A DNA stretch of 24,661 nt from Candidatus Paenalcaligenes intestinipullorum (GCA_019120675.1 DWUQ01000041.1:1-24661); one strand, 5' to 3'. Shown: positions 8,227 through 16,525, counted from the stretch's first letter. Notes: generated by a model from the sequence alone, not told the origin. A program made the numbers and translations.

Positions 8227-8255
8227 TGTCTTTTTGCCTAATTCCATGCTAGAAT
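8227..8255 (+). promoter_or_regulatory. Candidate sigma-70 promoter of rplM–rpsI
   Basis: A TAGAAT −10 box at 8250–8255 is preceded by TGC (8247–8249), an extended −10. A weak TGTCTT −35 lies 17 nt upstream at 8227–8232. Transcription would start near 8262, giving a leader of about 118 nt before the rplM ATG. Confidence 0.5.
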
Positions 8256-8334
8256 TTCCCCCTTTGCCTTTGGGCTTACGGGCCTAGTTGCGCACGGGCG
8301 ATACATAACGTCTTGGCGCTTGGGGCAACAGTAT

Positions 8335-8354
8335 GCTTTTCGTACTCGAAAAGC
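8335..8354 (+). promoter_or_regulatory. Leader hairpin upstream of rplM
   Basis: A perfect 8-bp inverted repeat (GCTTTTCG 8335–8342, CGAAAAGC 8347–8354, loop TACT) lies 13 nt before the AAGGA ribosome binding site of rplM and is followed by GTTTTATAT. In E. coli the rplM–rpsI operon is repressed by its own product L13 acting on the mRNA leader. This hairpin is a candidate for such a site, or for a weak attenuator; that role is inference. Confidence 0.5.
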
Positions 8355-8379
8355 GTTTTATATATTTAAGGAATCTATC

Positions 8380-8808
8380 ATGAAGACCTTTGTGGCCAAG
8401 CCGCATGAAGTCCGACGTGAATGGTTTGTGATTGATGCCAAGGACAAAGTCCTCGGTCGTGTGGCCAGCGAAGTTGCACGCCGCCTACGTGGCAAACACA
8501 AGCCAGAGTTCACTCCTCACGTTGACACCGGCGATTACATCATCATTATCAACGCAGCCGATATTCGTGTTACCGGCAACAAGCTGGAAGACAAGAAATA
8601 CTACCGTCACACCGGCTACGTAGGTGGCATCCGCGAAACAAACTTTGCAAAAATGCAAGAGCGTTTCCCCGGCCGCGCTTTGGAAAAAGCCGTAAAGGGT
8701 ATGCTGCCCAAGGGTCCTCTTGGTTATGCCATGGCCAAGAAACTGAAGGTTTACGCTGGTGCCGAGCATCCTCATACTGCTCAGCAACCTAAACCGCTAG
8801 ATATCTAA
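8380..8808 (+). CDS. rplM: 50S ribosomal protein L13
   Basis: A protein of 142 residues, the standard bacterial L13 length. It starts MKTFVAKPHEVRREWFVIDA and has the family blocks LGRVASEVARRLRGK, DTGDYIIIINA, the GGIRE loop and the MLPKGPLGYAM segment. L13 is an early-assembling 50S protein that binds 23S rRNA. An in-frame start 60 nt upstream is rejected because AAGGA at 8368–8372 stands 7 nt before ATG 8380 and the length then matches the family. It is co-transcribed with rpsI, which begins 9 nt after its stop. Confidence 0.98.
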   Translation: MKTFVAKPHEVRREWFVIDAKDKVLGRVASEVARRLRGKHKPEFTPHVDTGDYIIIINAADIRVTGNKLEDKKYYRHTGYVGGIRETNFAKMQERFPGRALEKAVKGMLPKGPLGYAMAKKLKVYAGAEHPHTAQQPKPLDI

Positions 8809-8817
8809 GGATAGGTC

Positions 8818-9210
8818 ATGATCGGTAATTGGAATTACGGTACAGGGCGACGCAAATCTTCTGTTGCTCGTGTATTTATCAAAAAAGGCTCAGGTGCTAT
8901 TGTCGTCAACGGCAAACCTGTGGATGAGTACTTTGCTCGCGAAACTGGCCGCATGATTGTGCGTCAGCCGTTGGCACTCACCGAGCTGCTCGAAAACTTC
9001 GACATCAAAGTCAACGTACACGGTGGCGGCGAAAGCGGTCAAGCCGGTGCGGTGCGCCACGGCATTACTCGTGCGTTGATCGACTTTGACGAAACCCTCA
9101 AGCCTGTACTCAAACAGGCAGGCTTGGTCACACGTGATGCACGTGAGGTTGAGCGCAAGAAAGTCGGTTTCCACAAAGCACGTCGCCGCAAGCAGTTCAG
9201 CAAGCGTTAA
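8818..9210 (+). CDS. rpsI: 30S ribosomal protein S9
   Basis: A protein of 130 residues, the usual S9 length. It has the GTGRRKSSVARVFIKKGSG opening, the GGGESGQAGAVRHGITRAL block and the basic C-terminal tail ending in QFSKR, which reaches the P-site tRNA. The ribosome binding site AAGGAT overlaps the rplM stop codon, so translation of the two genes is probably coupled. A strong terminator follows. Confidence 0.98.
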   Translation: MIGNWNYGTGRRKSSVARVFIKKGSGAIVVNGKPVDEYFARETGRMIVRQPLALTELLENFDIKVNVHGGGESGQAGAVRHGITRALIDFDETLKPVLKQAGLVTRDAREVERKKVGFHKARRRKQFSKR

Positions 9211-9248
9211 TTCGTTTGTGCGGCCAGCTCTGCTGGTACAAACTGTCC

Positions 9249-9276
9249 AAAACCCCAGCCTTGGCTGGGGTTTTGT
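9249..9276 (+). terminator. Rho-independent terminator of rplM–rpsI
   Basis: Perfectly complementary arms (9249–9260 and 9263–9274, core AACCCCAGCC / GGCTGGGGTT) form a GC-rich stem that runs into TTTTGTTG. It lies 38 nt after the rpsI stop. Confidence 0.9.
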
Positions 9277-9386
9277 TGTATGGTTATTGAGTTGTAGTAT
9301 TATTTTTGTTCGCTTAGGGGCAGGCCAATCTTCTGCTCGCCGCCCAAAGCCTTTATTGCGTTGGCCTTTGTGCCTCAGAGGAATTT

Positions 9387-10445
9387 ATGACCACTACCCC
9401 CTCCGCTTCCATCAAAGTTGGTATTGTTGGCGCCACCGGTTATACCGGGGTCGAGTTGCTGCGCTTGCTGGCTCAGCACCCGCACGCTGAAGTCAAAGCC
9501 GTCACGTCACGACAAGAAAGCGGACGTTGTGTGTCAGACATGTTTCCTAGCCTGCGAGGCCATCTCAAGATTGCTTTCACCTCCCCCGACGATGCGCGCT
9601 TAGACGAGTGCGATGTGGTGTTTTTTGCCACGCCACATGGGGTCGCCATGAACGAGGCGCGCCAATTGCTCGACAAGGGTGTCAAAGTCATCGATTTGGC
9701 AGCGGATTTCCGCTTACAAAATCTCGACGCCTTCAGGCACTGGTACAAGCAAGACCACGCGTGTCCTGATGTGCTGCACGAAGCCGTGTATGGCTTGGTT
9801 GAGCTCAACCGCGAGCAAATCCGTCACGCCCGAGTGGTGGGCAACCCAGGGTGCTACCCCGTTACGGTCATCACGGGCTTGCTGCCCCTATTAGAAAAAA
9901 ATCTCATCGATACACAGCATATTATTGCGGATTGCAAATCAGGGGTGTCCGGTGCAGGGCGCAACGCCACGCAATCATTATTGTTTGCCGAAGTCAGCGA
10001 TAGCTTTAAAGCCTACGGAGTCAGTGGTCACCGTCACCATCCTGAAATTACCGAAAAGCTCACCGCGATTGCAGGCGCAGACATCGGTCTGACCTTTGTG
10101 CCGCATTTGGTGCCTATGGTACGTGGCATGTTTTCCACGATTTATGCGCGCATCCGCCCCGAAGCCATGGATCAGGATTTCCAAGCTGTATTCGAAGAGC
10201 GCTACAAAGACGAGCCCTTTATTGATGTATTGCCCGCAGGCAGCCTACCAGAAACTCGCTTTGTACGAGGGTCCAACTACGTGCGCTTAGCGGTACAGCG
10301 CCCCGGCAATGGCGATCAGCTTATTATCTTGGTCACCCAAGACAACCTCGTCAAAGGTGCGGCTGGCCAAGCGGTGCAAAATATGAACCTTATGTTTGGT
10401 CTTGATGAAACGGCTGGTCTTACTCAGTTGGCGCTGATTCCCTAA
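9387..10445 (+). CDS. argC: N-acetyl-gamma-glutamyl-phosphate reductase
   Basis: The third enzyme of arginine synthesis, which reduces N-acetylglutamyl phosphate to the semialdehyde with NADPH in the cytoplasm. At 352 residues it belongs to the longer bacterial type. The N-terminal Rossmann motif is GATGYTGVELLRLL (15–28). The catalytic Cys156 sits in VGNPGCYPV, and the SGHRHHPEI segment near 215 supplies the active-site His. GAGGAA lies 4 nt before the ATG. A weak promoter (TTGTTG 9273–9278, 16 nt, TAGTAT 9295–9300) may overlap the end of the rpsI terminator. The next gene is close, so argC and the DUF6776 gene may be co-transcribed. Confidence 0.97.
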   Translation: MTTTPSASIKVGIVGATGYTGVELLRLLAQHPHAEVKAVTSRQESGRCVSDMFPSLRGHLKIAFTSPDDARLDECDVVFFATPHGVAMNEARQLLDKGVKVIDLAADFRLQNLDAFRHWYKQDHACPDVLHEAVYGLVELNREQIRHARVVGNPGCYPVTVITGLLPLLEKNLIDTQHIIADCKSGVSGAGRNATQSLLFAEVSDSFKAYGVSGHRHHPEITEKLTAIAGADIGLTFVPHLVPMVRGMFSTIYARIRPEAMDQDFQAVFEERYKDEPFIDVLPAGSLPETRFVRGSNYVRLAVQRPGNGDQLIILVTQDNLVKGAAGQAVQNMNLMFGLDETAGLTQLALIP

Positions 10446-10499
10446 CACTTGTTACAGAGCCAGAGCGGAACTCATAGGCTAAACTACAGTCTGCTCATT

Positions 10500-11189
10500 A
10501 TGAAAAAGACCTTCACACTTACGCCCGCTCAGGCTCTCGTTATTGGTGTATTGCTCGGACTGCTGCTCACCAGTGTGTGGTACGCGTATCGCAGTAATCA
10601 GTCGGGTAATGTTGTGCAGCAGCTGCAACAGGATTTGATTACTGTGCAACGCCAATTGCAGCATGAGCAAGCCGAGGCCGACGGTTTACGTAGCCAATTG
10701 TTAGTTAGCGAAAGCACCGTTTCAGGCCTACAAGCTCAGCTACAAAAATCCCAGCTCGAAACCAGCGAGGTCGCTGAGCGCTTAGCGTTTTACGAAAAGT
10801 TGTTGCCCGCCAGTCCCAGCAGTGGGCTTAATATCCGCGCTTTTGATGTCGAGCTCCAAGGTCGTATCGTACGTTATCGTATTGTGTTGCAGCGTGCCTT
10901 TACGGCTCACCAAAGCTTTGAGGGCAGCATTTATTTCACTGCTCAAGGGCGACAAGATGGCAAAGCCGTTACCGATGTGCGCCTCGAAGTCGCCCACGAC
11001 ACTCGACAAACGGATCAGGCCGTCAACGAGCAACAGAGTGAAGACCTTACAACCATTGAGTTGAAGTTTGATCAGTTTAGCCGTAATGTAGGTTGGCTAA
11101 GCTTACCCGATGATTTCGAATTAGAAGCCCTGACGGTCCATGTCAAAGAAGGCCAAACCCTACGCGCCTCACAAAAATTTGTTTTATAG
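10500..11189 (+). CDS. DUF6776-type membrane-anchored coiled-coil protein
   Basis: A protein of about 229 residues. Residues 1–9 are short and basic, 10–27 form one membrane anchor (ALVIGVLLGLLLTSVWYA), 35–100 are a Gln/Leu/Glu-rich coiled coil, and about 105–229 form a beta-rich domain. This layout and the position between argC and erpA fit the DUF6776 proteins of Burkholderiales. The function is unknown; the anchor suggests a periplasmic C-terminus. The start at 10500 is preferred because MKKTFTLTPAQ gives a proper cytoplasmic N-tail; an in-frame start at 10449 would add 17 unconvincing residues only 3 nt after argC. No strong ribosome binding site is seen for either. Confidence 0.75.
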   Translation: MKKTFTLTPAQALVIGVLLGLLLTSVWYAYRSNQSGNVVQQLQQDLITVQRQLQHEQAEADGLRSQLLVSESTVSGLQAQLQKSQLETSEVAERLAFYEKLLPASPSSGLNIRAFDVELQGRIVRYRIVLQRAFTAHQSFEGSIYFTAQGRQDGKAVTDVRLEVAHDTRQTDQAVNEQQSEDLTTIELKFDQFSRNVGWLSLPDDFELEALTVHVKEGQTLRASQKFVL

Positions 11190-11206
11190 TGGCGCTATGT
11201 GTTTCT

Positions 11207-11224
11207 TTAAAGCTTTAAGCTTAA
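11207..11224. promoter_or_regulatory. Two overlapping perfect palindromes upstream of erpA
   Basis: A 12-bp palindrome TTAAAGCTTTAA (11207–11218) overlaps a 10-bp palindrome TTAAGCTTAA (11215–11224). They lie 32 nt before the erpA ATG, in the 66-nt gap after the DUF6776 gene. They could be an operator for a dimeric regulator. They do not match the IscR consensus as I know it. Confidence 0.35.
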
Positions 11225-11255
11225 ATAGTGCAGTGTTCTCTGCTGGAGTAAAGAT

Positions 11256-11624
11256 ATGAGTACCCTTACCGATACGGTCGACCTTCAAGCGCCGCCGGCC
11301 CCCTTGTTATTTAGTGATTCTGCCGTAGATAAAGTACGCGAACTCTTGCTCGAGGAGGGTAATCCCGAGCTCAAACTACGCGTGTTTGTACAGGGCGGTG
11401 GTTGCTCAGGCTTTCAGTATGGTTTCACTTTTGATGATGTGGTTAATGATGACGACACCATCGTCGACAAACGTGGCGTTGCCTTATTGATTGACCCCAT
11501 GAGCTTTCAATATTTAGTTGGTGCCGAAATCGACTACAAGGACGACATTGAGGGCGCGCAGTTCGTGATTCGCAATCCAAACGCCAACACCACCTGCGGG
11601 TGCGGCTCGTCGTTCTCGATGTAG
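11256..11624 (+). CDS. erpA: A-type iron–sulfur cluster carrier/insertion protein ErpA
   Basis: A 122-residue HesB/IscA-fold protein that receives Fe-S clusters and passes them to apoproteins, in E. coli including the isoprenoid enzymes IspG and IspH. The three cluster ligands are Cys50 in GGGCSGFQYGF and Cys114 and Cys116 in the C-terminal TTCGCGSSFSM. The N-terminal extension before the fold and the short C-terminus after CGC fit ErpA better than IscA. GGAG lies 7 nt before the ATG. The gene converges on anmK, with a structured gap between them. Confidence 0.95.
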   Translation: MSTLTDTVDLQAPPAPLLFSDSAVDKVRELLLEEGNPELKLRVFVQGGGCSGFQYGFTFDDVVNDDDTIVDKRGVALLIDPMSFQYLVGAEIDYKDDIEGAQFVIRNPNANTTCGCGSSFSM

Positions 11625-11744
11625 CGGGCGATCGTCCAGGCTTGGGCGTGCGCGTGACCGAGTTCAAGTCCGAGGCTTCCCCGCCCCAAATCAACATAGT
11701 CTTGGGTGGAAGCGTGATTTGGCTAACGCGCAGCCGAGTACATA

Positions 11745-11823
11745 GTCCCGATTAGGACAAGCAAGCGGGCTTGTGACCCAATGCCTTGCTAAGCAAGTGC
11801 ATGGCTCTGCTGAAGCATTGGGT
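11745..11823. other. Structured convergent intergenic region (erpA–anmK)
   Basis: Several inverted repeats are packed into about 80 nt: GTCC/GGAC (11745–11758), ACAAGC/GCTTGT (11757–11774), CTTGC-TAA-GCAAG (11785–11797) nested within ACCCAATGC/GCATTGGGT (11776–11784 and 11815–11823). No T tract follows on either strand, so this is at most an atypical bidirectional termination zone. The preceding 120 nt (11625–11744) are GC-rich and show no gene. Confidence 0.4.
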
Positions 11824-11835
11824 TAGCAGGGTTCT

Positions 11836-12945
11836 TTAAGCAGGATAATACGCGCCCAGCACTACGGGTCGTCGAGCGCCTGTCACCGCAGGAGCATTGG
11901 CTGGCAAGCGCTCTACATGAGCATGGGCCAGCCACGCAAAGGCCAGCGCTTCCACATGTTGCGGATCCATGCCCAGAGCCGTGGAGCTATAGGTTTTGCA
12001 GCCACTGAGCTGAGTCAGGCGTTGCAGCAAAAACGTATTTCTCGCCCCGCCTCCACACGCTATGATCTCTGCTGGCTGATGACCATAGCGCTGTATAGCT
12101 TGCACTACGGTTTGTGCGGTAAATTCTAATAAGGTTGCCTGCACGTCCACCGCGTTAGGCGACTGATTCTGCTCAGCGGTGTAGCGGGTTAAATGCTGGT
12201 GTAACCAGTGTGAATTGAATAAATCGCGACCTGTGGATTTGGGCGGCGGCAGCTGTAGCCATGCTTCACTTAATAGTTGGTTGAGCAGCTGCGGCAGCAC
12301 GTGGCCTTGTTGCGCCCACTGACCCGCCTCATCAAACTCATGACCTAGCTGCTGGTGCACCCAATGGTCCAGCAGCATATTGGCAGGGCCCGTATCAAAG
12401 CCCAGCAATGGGTGATTGGGGTGCAGCACGGTAATATTCGCAATCCCACCTAAGTTCAGCACCACACGGCCAATTTCTGGGTGGCCAAATAAAGCCTGAT
12501 GCACAGGCGGCACCAACGGTGCACCTTGGCCTCCAGCGGCCACATCACGACTGCGAAAATCCGCCACCACCGCAATACCAGTCAGCTCGGCCAACAAGGC
12601 GGGGGCATTTAATTGAATGGTGTAGCCTAGATCCGGCCGATGACGAATGGTTTGCCCATGCGCACCAATAGCCCGTACGTCCGAAGCCGCTGTGCCGCTT
12701 TGGTGTAGCAACGCGTGGCACGCATCGGCATACAGTCTGGCTAGCGCAAGACTGCACTGATGAGCTTGCTCCAGCTCATTGGGTTGAGGTTGGTTCAAAT
12801 CCAATAAAGCACGACGTAAGGCTGCGGGTAAGCTGAGGCTGTGGTGAGCGAGCAGCTTAGGGGCGTGATCAGGAGCGAAACGGCACAAGACGGCGTCAAC
12901 GCCGTCTGTGCTGGTGCCCGACATTAGGCCGATATAGAGTGCCAT
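11836..12945 (-). CDS. anmK: Anhydro-N-acetylmuramic acid kinase
   Basis: A 369-residue sugar kinase of the ASKHA fold. It opens and phosphorylates 1,6-anhydro-MurNAc released by lytic transglycosylases, feeding it into peptidoglycan recycling as MurNAc-6-phosphate. The N-terminal MSGTSTDGVDAV block (8–19), the GAHGQTIRHRP block, the NLGGIANIT block, the GFDTGPANMLLD block and the IACGGGARNTFLL nucleotide-binding block are all present in order. The length is normal. It follows the M23 peptidase gene by 33 nt on the same strand, so a wall-remodelling enzyme and a recycling enzyme probably share a transcript. Confidence 0.96.
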   Translation of the reverse strand: MALYIGLMSGTSTDGVDAVLCRFAPDHAPKLLAHHSLSLPAALRRALLDLNQPQPNELEQAHQCSLALARLYADACHALLHQSGTAASDVRAIGAHGQTIRHRPDLGYTIQLNAPALLAELTGIAVVADFRSRDVAAGGQGAPLVPPVHQALFGHPEIGRVVLNLGGIANITVLHPNHPLLGFDTGPANMLLDHWVHQQLGHEFDEAGQWAQQGHVLPQLLNQLLSEAWLQLPPPKSTGRDLFNSHWLHQHLTRYTAEQNQSPNAVDVQATLLEFTAQTVVQAIQRYGHQPAEIIACGGGARNTFLLQRLTQLSGCKTYSSTALGMDPQHVEALAFAWLAHAHVERLPANAPAVTGARRPVVLGAYYPA

Positions 12946-12978
12946 AATGCCAATACAAAAACCATCTGGTTTATCCCC

Positions 12979-14355
12979 TTAGGGTTGAATAGGCGTATCC
13001 GCCTGGGCCAATTGGGCGTCTTGCTGAAAGGTGCGCAACATAGCAAGATGGGTGTGGTACTGACCCGCTTGGGCTTTAAAGGCCTGAAGCTGCTTGGGCT
13101 CCAACGGTTGTACGACAGGTAAATCAGCTGCTAGAGGGTCCATGGGCTTGCCGTTCACGCGGAATTCGTAGTGCAAATGTGGCCCCGTTGCCCAGCCAGT
13201 CGAGCCCACATGACCGATCAGCTGACCTTGCTCCACACGATCGCCCTTGCGTAAGCCCGAGGCAAATCGGCTTTGGTGGGCATAAAGCGTGCTGATTTTG
13301 TTGCTGTGCTTCAGGATAATGACGTTGCCATAACCGCGTTGCGAGCCGATAAACTCAATGACCCCGTCAGCCGTTGCGTGAATAGCCGTGCCGGTGGGTG
13401 CCGCATAATCCACACCATTGTGACTGCGCCATTGCCCGTGTACGGGATGCTTGCGGTGGCCAAAGGTGGAGCTAATGCGAGTGAACTTTAGCGCCGACCG
13501 TAAAAATGCCCCCTTTAGACTGTTGCCGTCTGCATCGTAGTAGCTGCCGAGACTATTGGGCTTGTTGGGATCGCGAAACAGTAATGCCTCGTGAACGTGA
13601 CCTTGGCTTTCGTATTCTAAGGCTAAAATACGGCCTGCGCCCACACGCTGGCCGTTGTTGTAATAGCTTTCGTAAATCACCCGTACGTGATCGCCACTGC
13701 GTAGGTCTTTGAGGAAATCAACCTTGCTGCCGAGGATATCGGGGATTTGGCTGGCAATGCCATCAGGAATGCCTGCGGCATCGGTGGCCCCAAAAAGTGA
13801 GCTGCGGATTGTGGCCTCGGCCACTTGGGTGTGAACTTCGGCCTTAGCAAAGGCTTCGCGTGCTTGAAAACCCTGAGCGCTTGGGGTGACCTCAAGCCAA
13901 CGGGCGACTGGCTGACCATCTTGGGTATCGGAGGGTGTATGGTGATAGCGCAACCACTGCAATTGATTGTTGGCATCTAAGCCAGCACTTACGACTCGCC
14001 CAGGGTACAGCTTGTAAATGGAACGGGCGTTTTTGTCGTAGGTCAGAAAATTTTGCAAGTTGGGCGCATTGACTTTCAGGCGCGCCAAAATTGCCGCCAA
14101 GGTGTCACCGCGACGAATGCGGGTTTCGGTAACGTAGGTTTGGTCCTCATTATGGCCGCTTAAAGGGGTAATCACGGCCGGCAAGGGCAGGGCAGTGCGG
14201 GCTTGGTACACGGCCGGAGCGGCAGCAGGCGGCTTGACGGCCAAGGCGGCAGCGCCTGCAAACAAGCCTAATGCGACAGTGAGTAAAGAGTTGCGTGCAA
14301 ATATTGCGGAGCGTGAGCGTGTGGTGGGAGCGCGCGATACGGAACTGGAGGGCAT
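12979..14355 (-). CDS. M23-family peptidoglycan endopeptidase (MepM-like)
   Basis: A secreted or membrane-anchored murein DD-endopeptidase that would cleave peptide cross-links during wall growth. Numbered from ATG 14355 (458 residues), 22–42 form a hydrophobic signal or anchor. About 80–130 are a LysM/OapA-like domain with the RRGDTLAAIL motif, about 145–285 the linker domain typical of MepM, and about 290–410 the LytM domain. The zinc site has His312 and Asp316 in HNGVD and His393/His395 in HLH. The frame also extends to a TTG at 14412, adding 19 residues; neither start has a good ribosome binding site, and ATG is chosen only as the commoner codon. anmK follows after 33 nt. Confidence 0.9.
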   Translation of the reverse strand: MPSSSVSRAPTTRSRSAIFARNSLLTVALGLFAGAAALAVKPPAAAPAVYQARTALPLPAVITPLSGHNEDQTYVTETRIRRGDTLAAILARLKVNAPNLQNFLTYDKNARSIYKLYPGRVVSAGLDANNQLQWLRYHHTPSDTQDGQPVARWLEVTPSAQGFQAREAFAKAEVHTQVAEATIRSSLFGATDAAGIPDGIASQIPDILGSKVDFLKDLRSGDHVRVIYESYYNNGQRVGAGRILALEYESQGHVHEALLFRDPNKPNSLGSYYDADGNSLKGAFLRSALKFTRISSTFGHRKHPVHGQWRSHNGVDYAAPTGTAIHATADGVIEFIGSQRGYGNVIILKHSNKISTLYAHQSRFASGLRKGDRVEQGQLIGHVGSTGWATGPHLHYEFRVNGKPMDPLAADLPVVQPLEPKQLQAFKAQAGQYHTHLAMLRTFQQDAQLAQADTPIQP

Positions 14356-14597
14356 GGGAAGCAAAACGGGTTTGGGTTCTCGTTTTGACGTAAGCGCAGG
14401 GTGGGAGGGCAACCTGGAAGGGTAAAACGAAGAACGAAGTAAACAAAAATTAAGGTTAGCAGAAGCATTTAGGCATCTGTTAACATAGCTTCGGTAAACG
14501 ATCCACTATAAAGTAAAGTTAAAGGATTGTTAAGCGCTGAATAGCTACAGATTGTTCATCTACTTAATTGCTTTGTTTCAGGAATAATAGGCCGGTC

Positions 14598-15824
14598 ATG
14601 TCTAGCTCAGAAACCCCCCTTACTGCCGAAGTGCACACTGCATTAGAAATTGCTAAACGCGGCTGCGACGAACTCATCGTTGAGCGTGATTTTGCGCAAA
14701 AACTTGCACGCAGCCAAAGCACAGGGCAGCCGTTGCGCATCAAACTCGGCCTAGACCCCACCGCACCCGATATTCACTTAGGCCATACCGTGGTGCTCAA
14801 TAAAATGCGCCAGCTGCAAGACTTAGGCCATACGGTGATCTTCCTGATTGGTGATTTCACCTCTACGATTGGTGACCCCAGCGGCCGCAACAGCACGCGT
14901 CCACCGCTGACCCCCGAGCAGGTCAAAGACAACGCCAAGACCTACTACGACCAAGCCCATTTAGTCTTGGATCCATCACGCACTGAAGTGCGCTACAACT
15001 CCGAGTGGTGCGATCAATTAGGCTCGCGCGGCATGATCCAGCTGGCCTCTCGCTACACCGTCGCACGCATGATGGAGCGCGACGACTTCACCAAACGCTT
15101 TCAGTCGCATACACCCATTTCCGTACACGAATTTCTTTATCCACTATTGCAAGGCTACGATTCCGTACAGCTCAAGGCCGATCTCGAGCTTGGCGGCACC
15201 GACCAAAAATTCAACTTGCTGGTAGGGCGCGAGCTGCAAAAAGAATACGGCCAAGAGCAACAGTGTATTTTGACGATGCCCCTATTGGTGGGTACCGATG
15301 GCGTCGAGAAAATGTCCAAATCCAAGGGCAACTACATCGGCATTACTGAGTCGGCAAACTCTATGTTTGGCAAGCTGATGTCCATCTCTGACACCCTAAT
15401 GTGGTCCTATTACGAGCTGCTGTCCTTTAAGTCTCTGGACGAAATCGCCGGACTGCGCCAGCAAATTGAAAACGGCACTAACCCTCGCGATGTCAAGGTT
15501 GCCTTAGCCCAAGAAATCATTACCCGCTTTCACTCCGCTCAGGCGGCTGACGAGGCGCTGCGCGATTTTGAAGCGCGCTTCCGTCATGGTGAAATCCCCC
15601 AAGATTTACCCGAGATCAGCGTAAATGGTGCGCCATTAGGTATAGTTAAGCTATTGCGCGAAGCGGGGCTGGCGCAATCCAATAGTGAAGCCAATCGCAG
15701 TATCGACCAAGGCGGCGTGCGCGTAGACGGCACCCGCATCGAAGACAAAGGCCTCGCCCTAGAGGCCGGTACGTACGTGGTACAAGTAGGAAAACGGCGG
15801 TTTGCAAAAGTCACGGTCAACTAA
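14598..15824 (+). CDS. tyrS: Tyrosyl-tRNA synthetase
   Basis: A class I synthetase of 408 residues that charges tRNA-Tyr. The signature LDPTAPDIHLGH contains HLGH at 60–63, and KMSKS is at 238–242. A C-terminal S4 RNA-binding domain spans about 342–408 (LLREAGLAQSNSEANRSIDQ and onward). The PTAPDIHLGH form marks the TyrZ-like subgroup rather than the E. coli TyrS type. ATG 14598 is preferred; the frame also extends to a TTG at 14568, which relatives do not need. The 185-nt gap upstream, shared with the reverse-strand peptidase gene, is AT-rich and should hold two divergent promoters; a TATAAA at 14508–14513 is a possible forward −10. Confidence 0.97.
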   Translation: MSSSETPLTAEVHTALEIAKRGCDELIVERDFAQKLARSQSTGQPLRIKLGLDPTAPDIHLGHTVVLNKMRQLQDLGHTVIFLIGDFTSTIGDPSGRNSTRPPLTPEQVKDNAKTYYDQAHLVLDPSRTEVRYNSEWCDQLGSRGMIQLASRYTVARMMERDDFTKRFQSHTPISVHEFLYPLLQGYDSVQLKADLELGGTDQKFNLLVGRELQKEYGQEQQCILTMPLLVGTDGVEKMSKSKGNYIGITESANSMFGKLMSISDTLMWSYYELLSFKSLDEIAGLRQQIENGTNPRDVKVALAQEIITRFHSAQAADEALRDFEARFRHGEIPQDLPEISVNGAPLGIVKLLREAGLAQSNSEANRSIDQGGVRVDGTRIEDKGLALEAGTYVVQVGKRRFAKVTVN

Positions 15825-15844
15825 CTTCTCTTAGGAGCGAGTGT

Positions 15845-16483
15845 ATGCAGCTTTTCAGTCAGTCTTTTCAAGATCAAACGACCATCCCTGAACGCTTTGC
15901 GTTTGGTCGGCCCGATCGGGAGGCCCACGTTGCCTTAGCGGACAATACCAACCCTCACCTACGTTGGGAGGGTGTGCCCGCTGGTACTCAGTCTTTTGTG
16001 GTGTTGTGCGTTGACCCCGATGTGCCCACCGAGCACGATGACGTCAACCAAGAGGGCCGAGAGGTCTCCGCCCAGTTGGCGCGTACCAAGTTCTACCATT
16101 GGGTGCTGATTGACATCCCTGCCAGCACCCACGAAATCCCCGAAGGCGCCTACTCGGATCGGGTAACGCCACGTGGCAAGGCTGGGCCTTTAGCCCCCGG
16201 CGGTACACGGCAAGGGCTCAACGACTTCACCTCGTTCTTTGCGCATGACCACGATATGCGCGGCGATTATTTTGGCTACGACGGCCCTTGCCCACCGTGG
16301 AACGATGCCTTAGTCCACCGGTATTACTTTACCGTGTACGCCTTAGATGTGGCCGAGCTGCCCCTAAGCGGCAAGTTCACCGGTGCCGAGGTCGAAGAAG
16401 CCATGCAGGGCCATATACTCGCTCAGGCTAGTTTGCATGGGACCTATACCTTGAACCCCGATTTACTCAAACGCACCACCTAA
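15845..16483 (+). CDS. YbhB/YbcL-family (PEBP, Raf-kinase-inhibitor-like) protein
   Basis: A 212-residue phosphatidylethanolamine-binding-protein fold without a signal peptide. It has the anion-pocket motif VDPDVP (around residues 56–61), the FYHWVLIDIP strand (about 84–93), and the YDGPCPPWND / HRYYFTVYALD blocks (about 144–167). Bacterial members have no settled role. It is longer than the roughly 160-residue E. coli YbhB because of an insert between the DPDVP and FYHW motifs and a longer loop near 100–140. AGGAG lies 8 nt before the ATG and the gene starts 20 nt after tyrS, so the two are probably co-transcribed. Confidence 0.9.
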   Translation: MQLFSQSFQDQTTIPERFAFGRPDREAHVALADNTNPHLRWEGVPAGTQSFVVLCVDPDVPTEHDDVNQEGREVSAQLARTKFYHWVLIDIPASTHEIPEGAYSDRVTPRGKAGPLAPGGTRQGLNDFTSFFAHDHDMRGDYFGYDGPCPPWNDALVHRYYFTVYALDVAELPLSGKFTGAEVEEAMQGHILAQASLHGTYTLNPDLLKRTT

Positions 16484-16525
16484 GCCTTGTCTCCCGTTTG
16501 CATAAATTTTCAAGCAAAGATTCTC

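Noticed and set aside
8320..8379. A 20-residue N-terminal extension of L13
   Set aside because: The ribosome binding site and family length both place the start at 8380, and the extension would cover the leader hairpin.
14268..14468. A hydrophobic reverse frame overlapping the M23 peptidase N-terminus
   Set aside because: It overlaps the true coding frame, has no ribosome binding site, and its C-terminal half is Cys/His/Pro-rich noise from the peptidase signal region.
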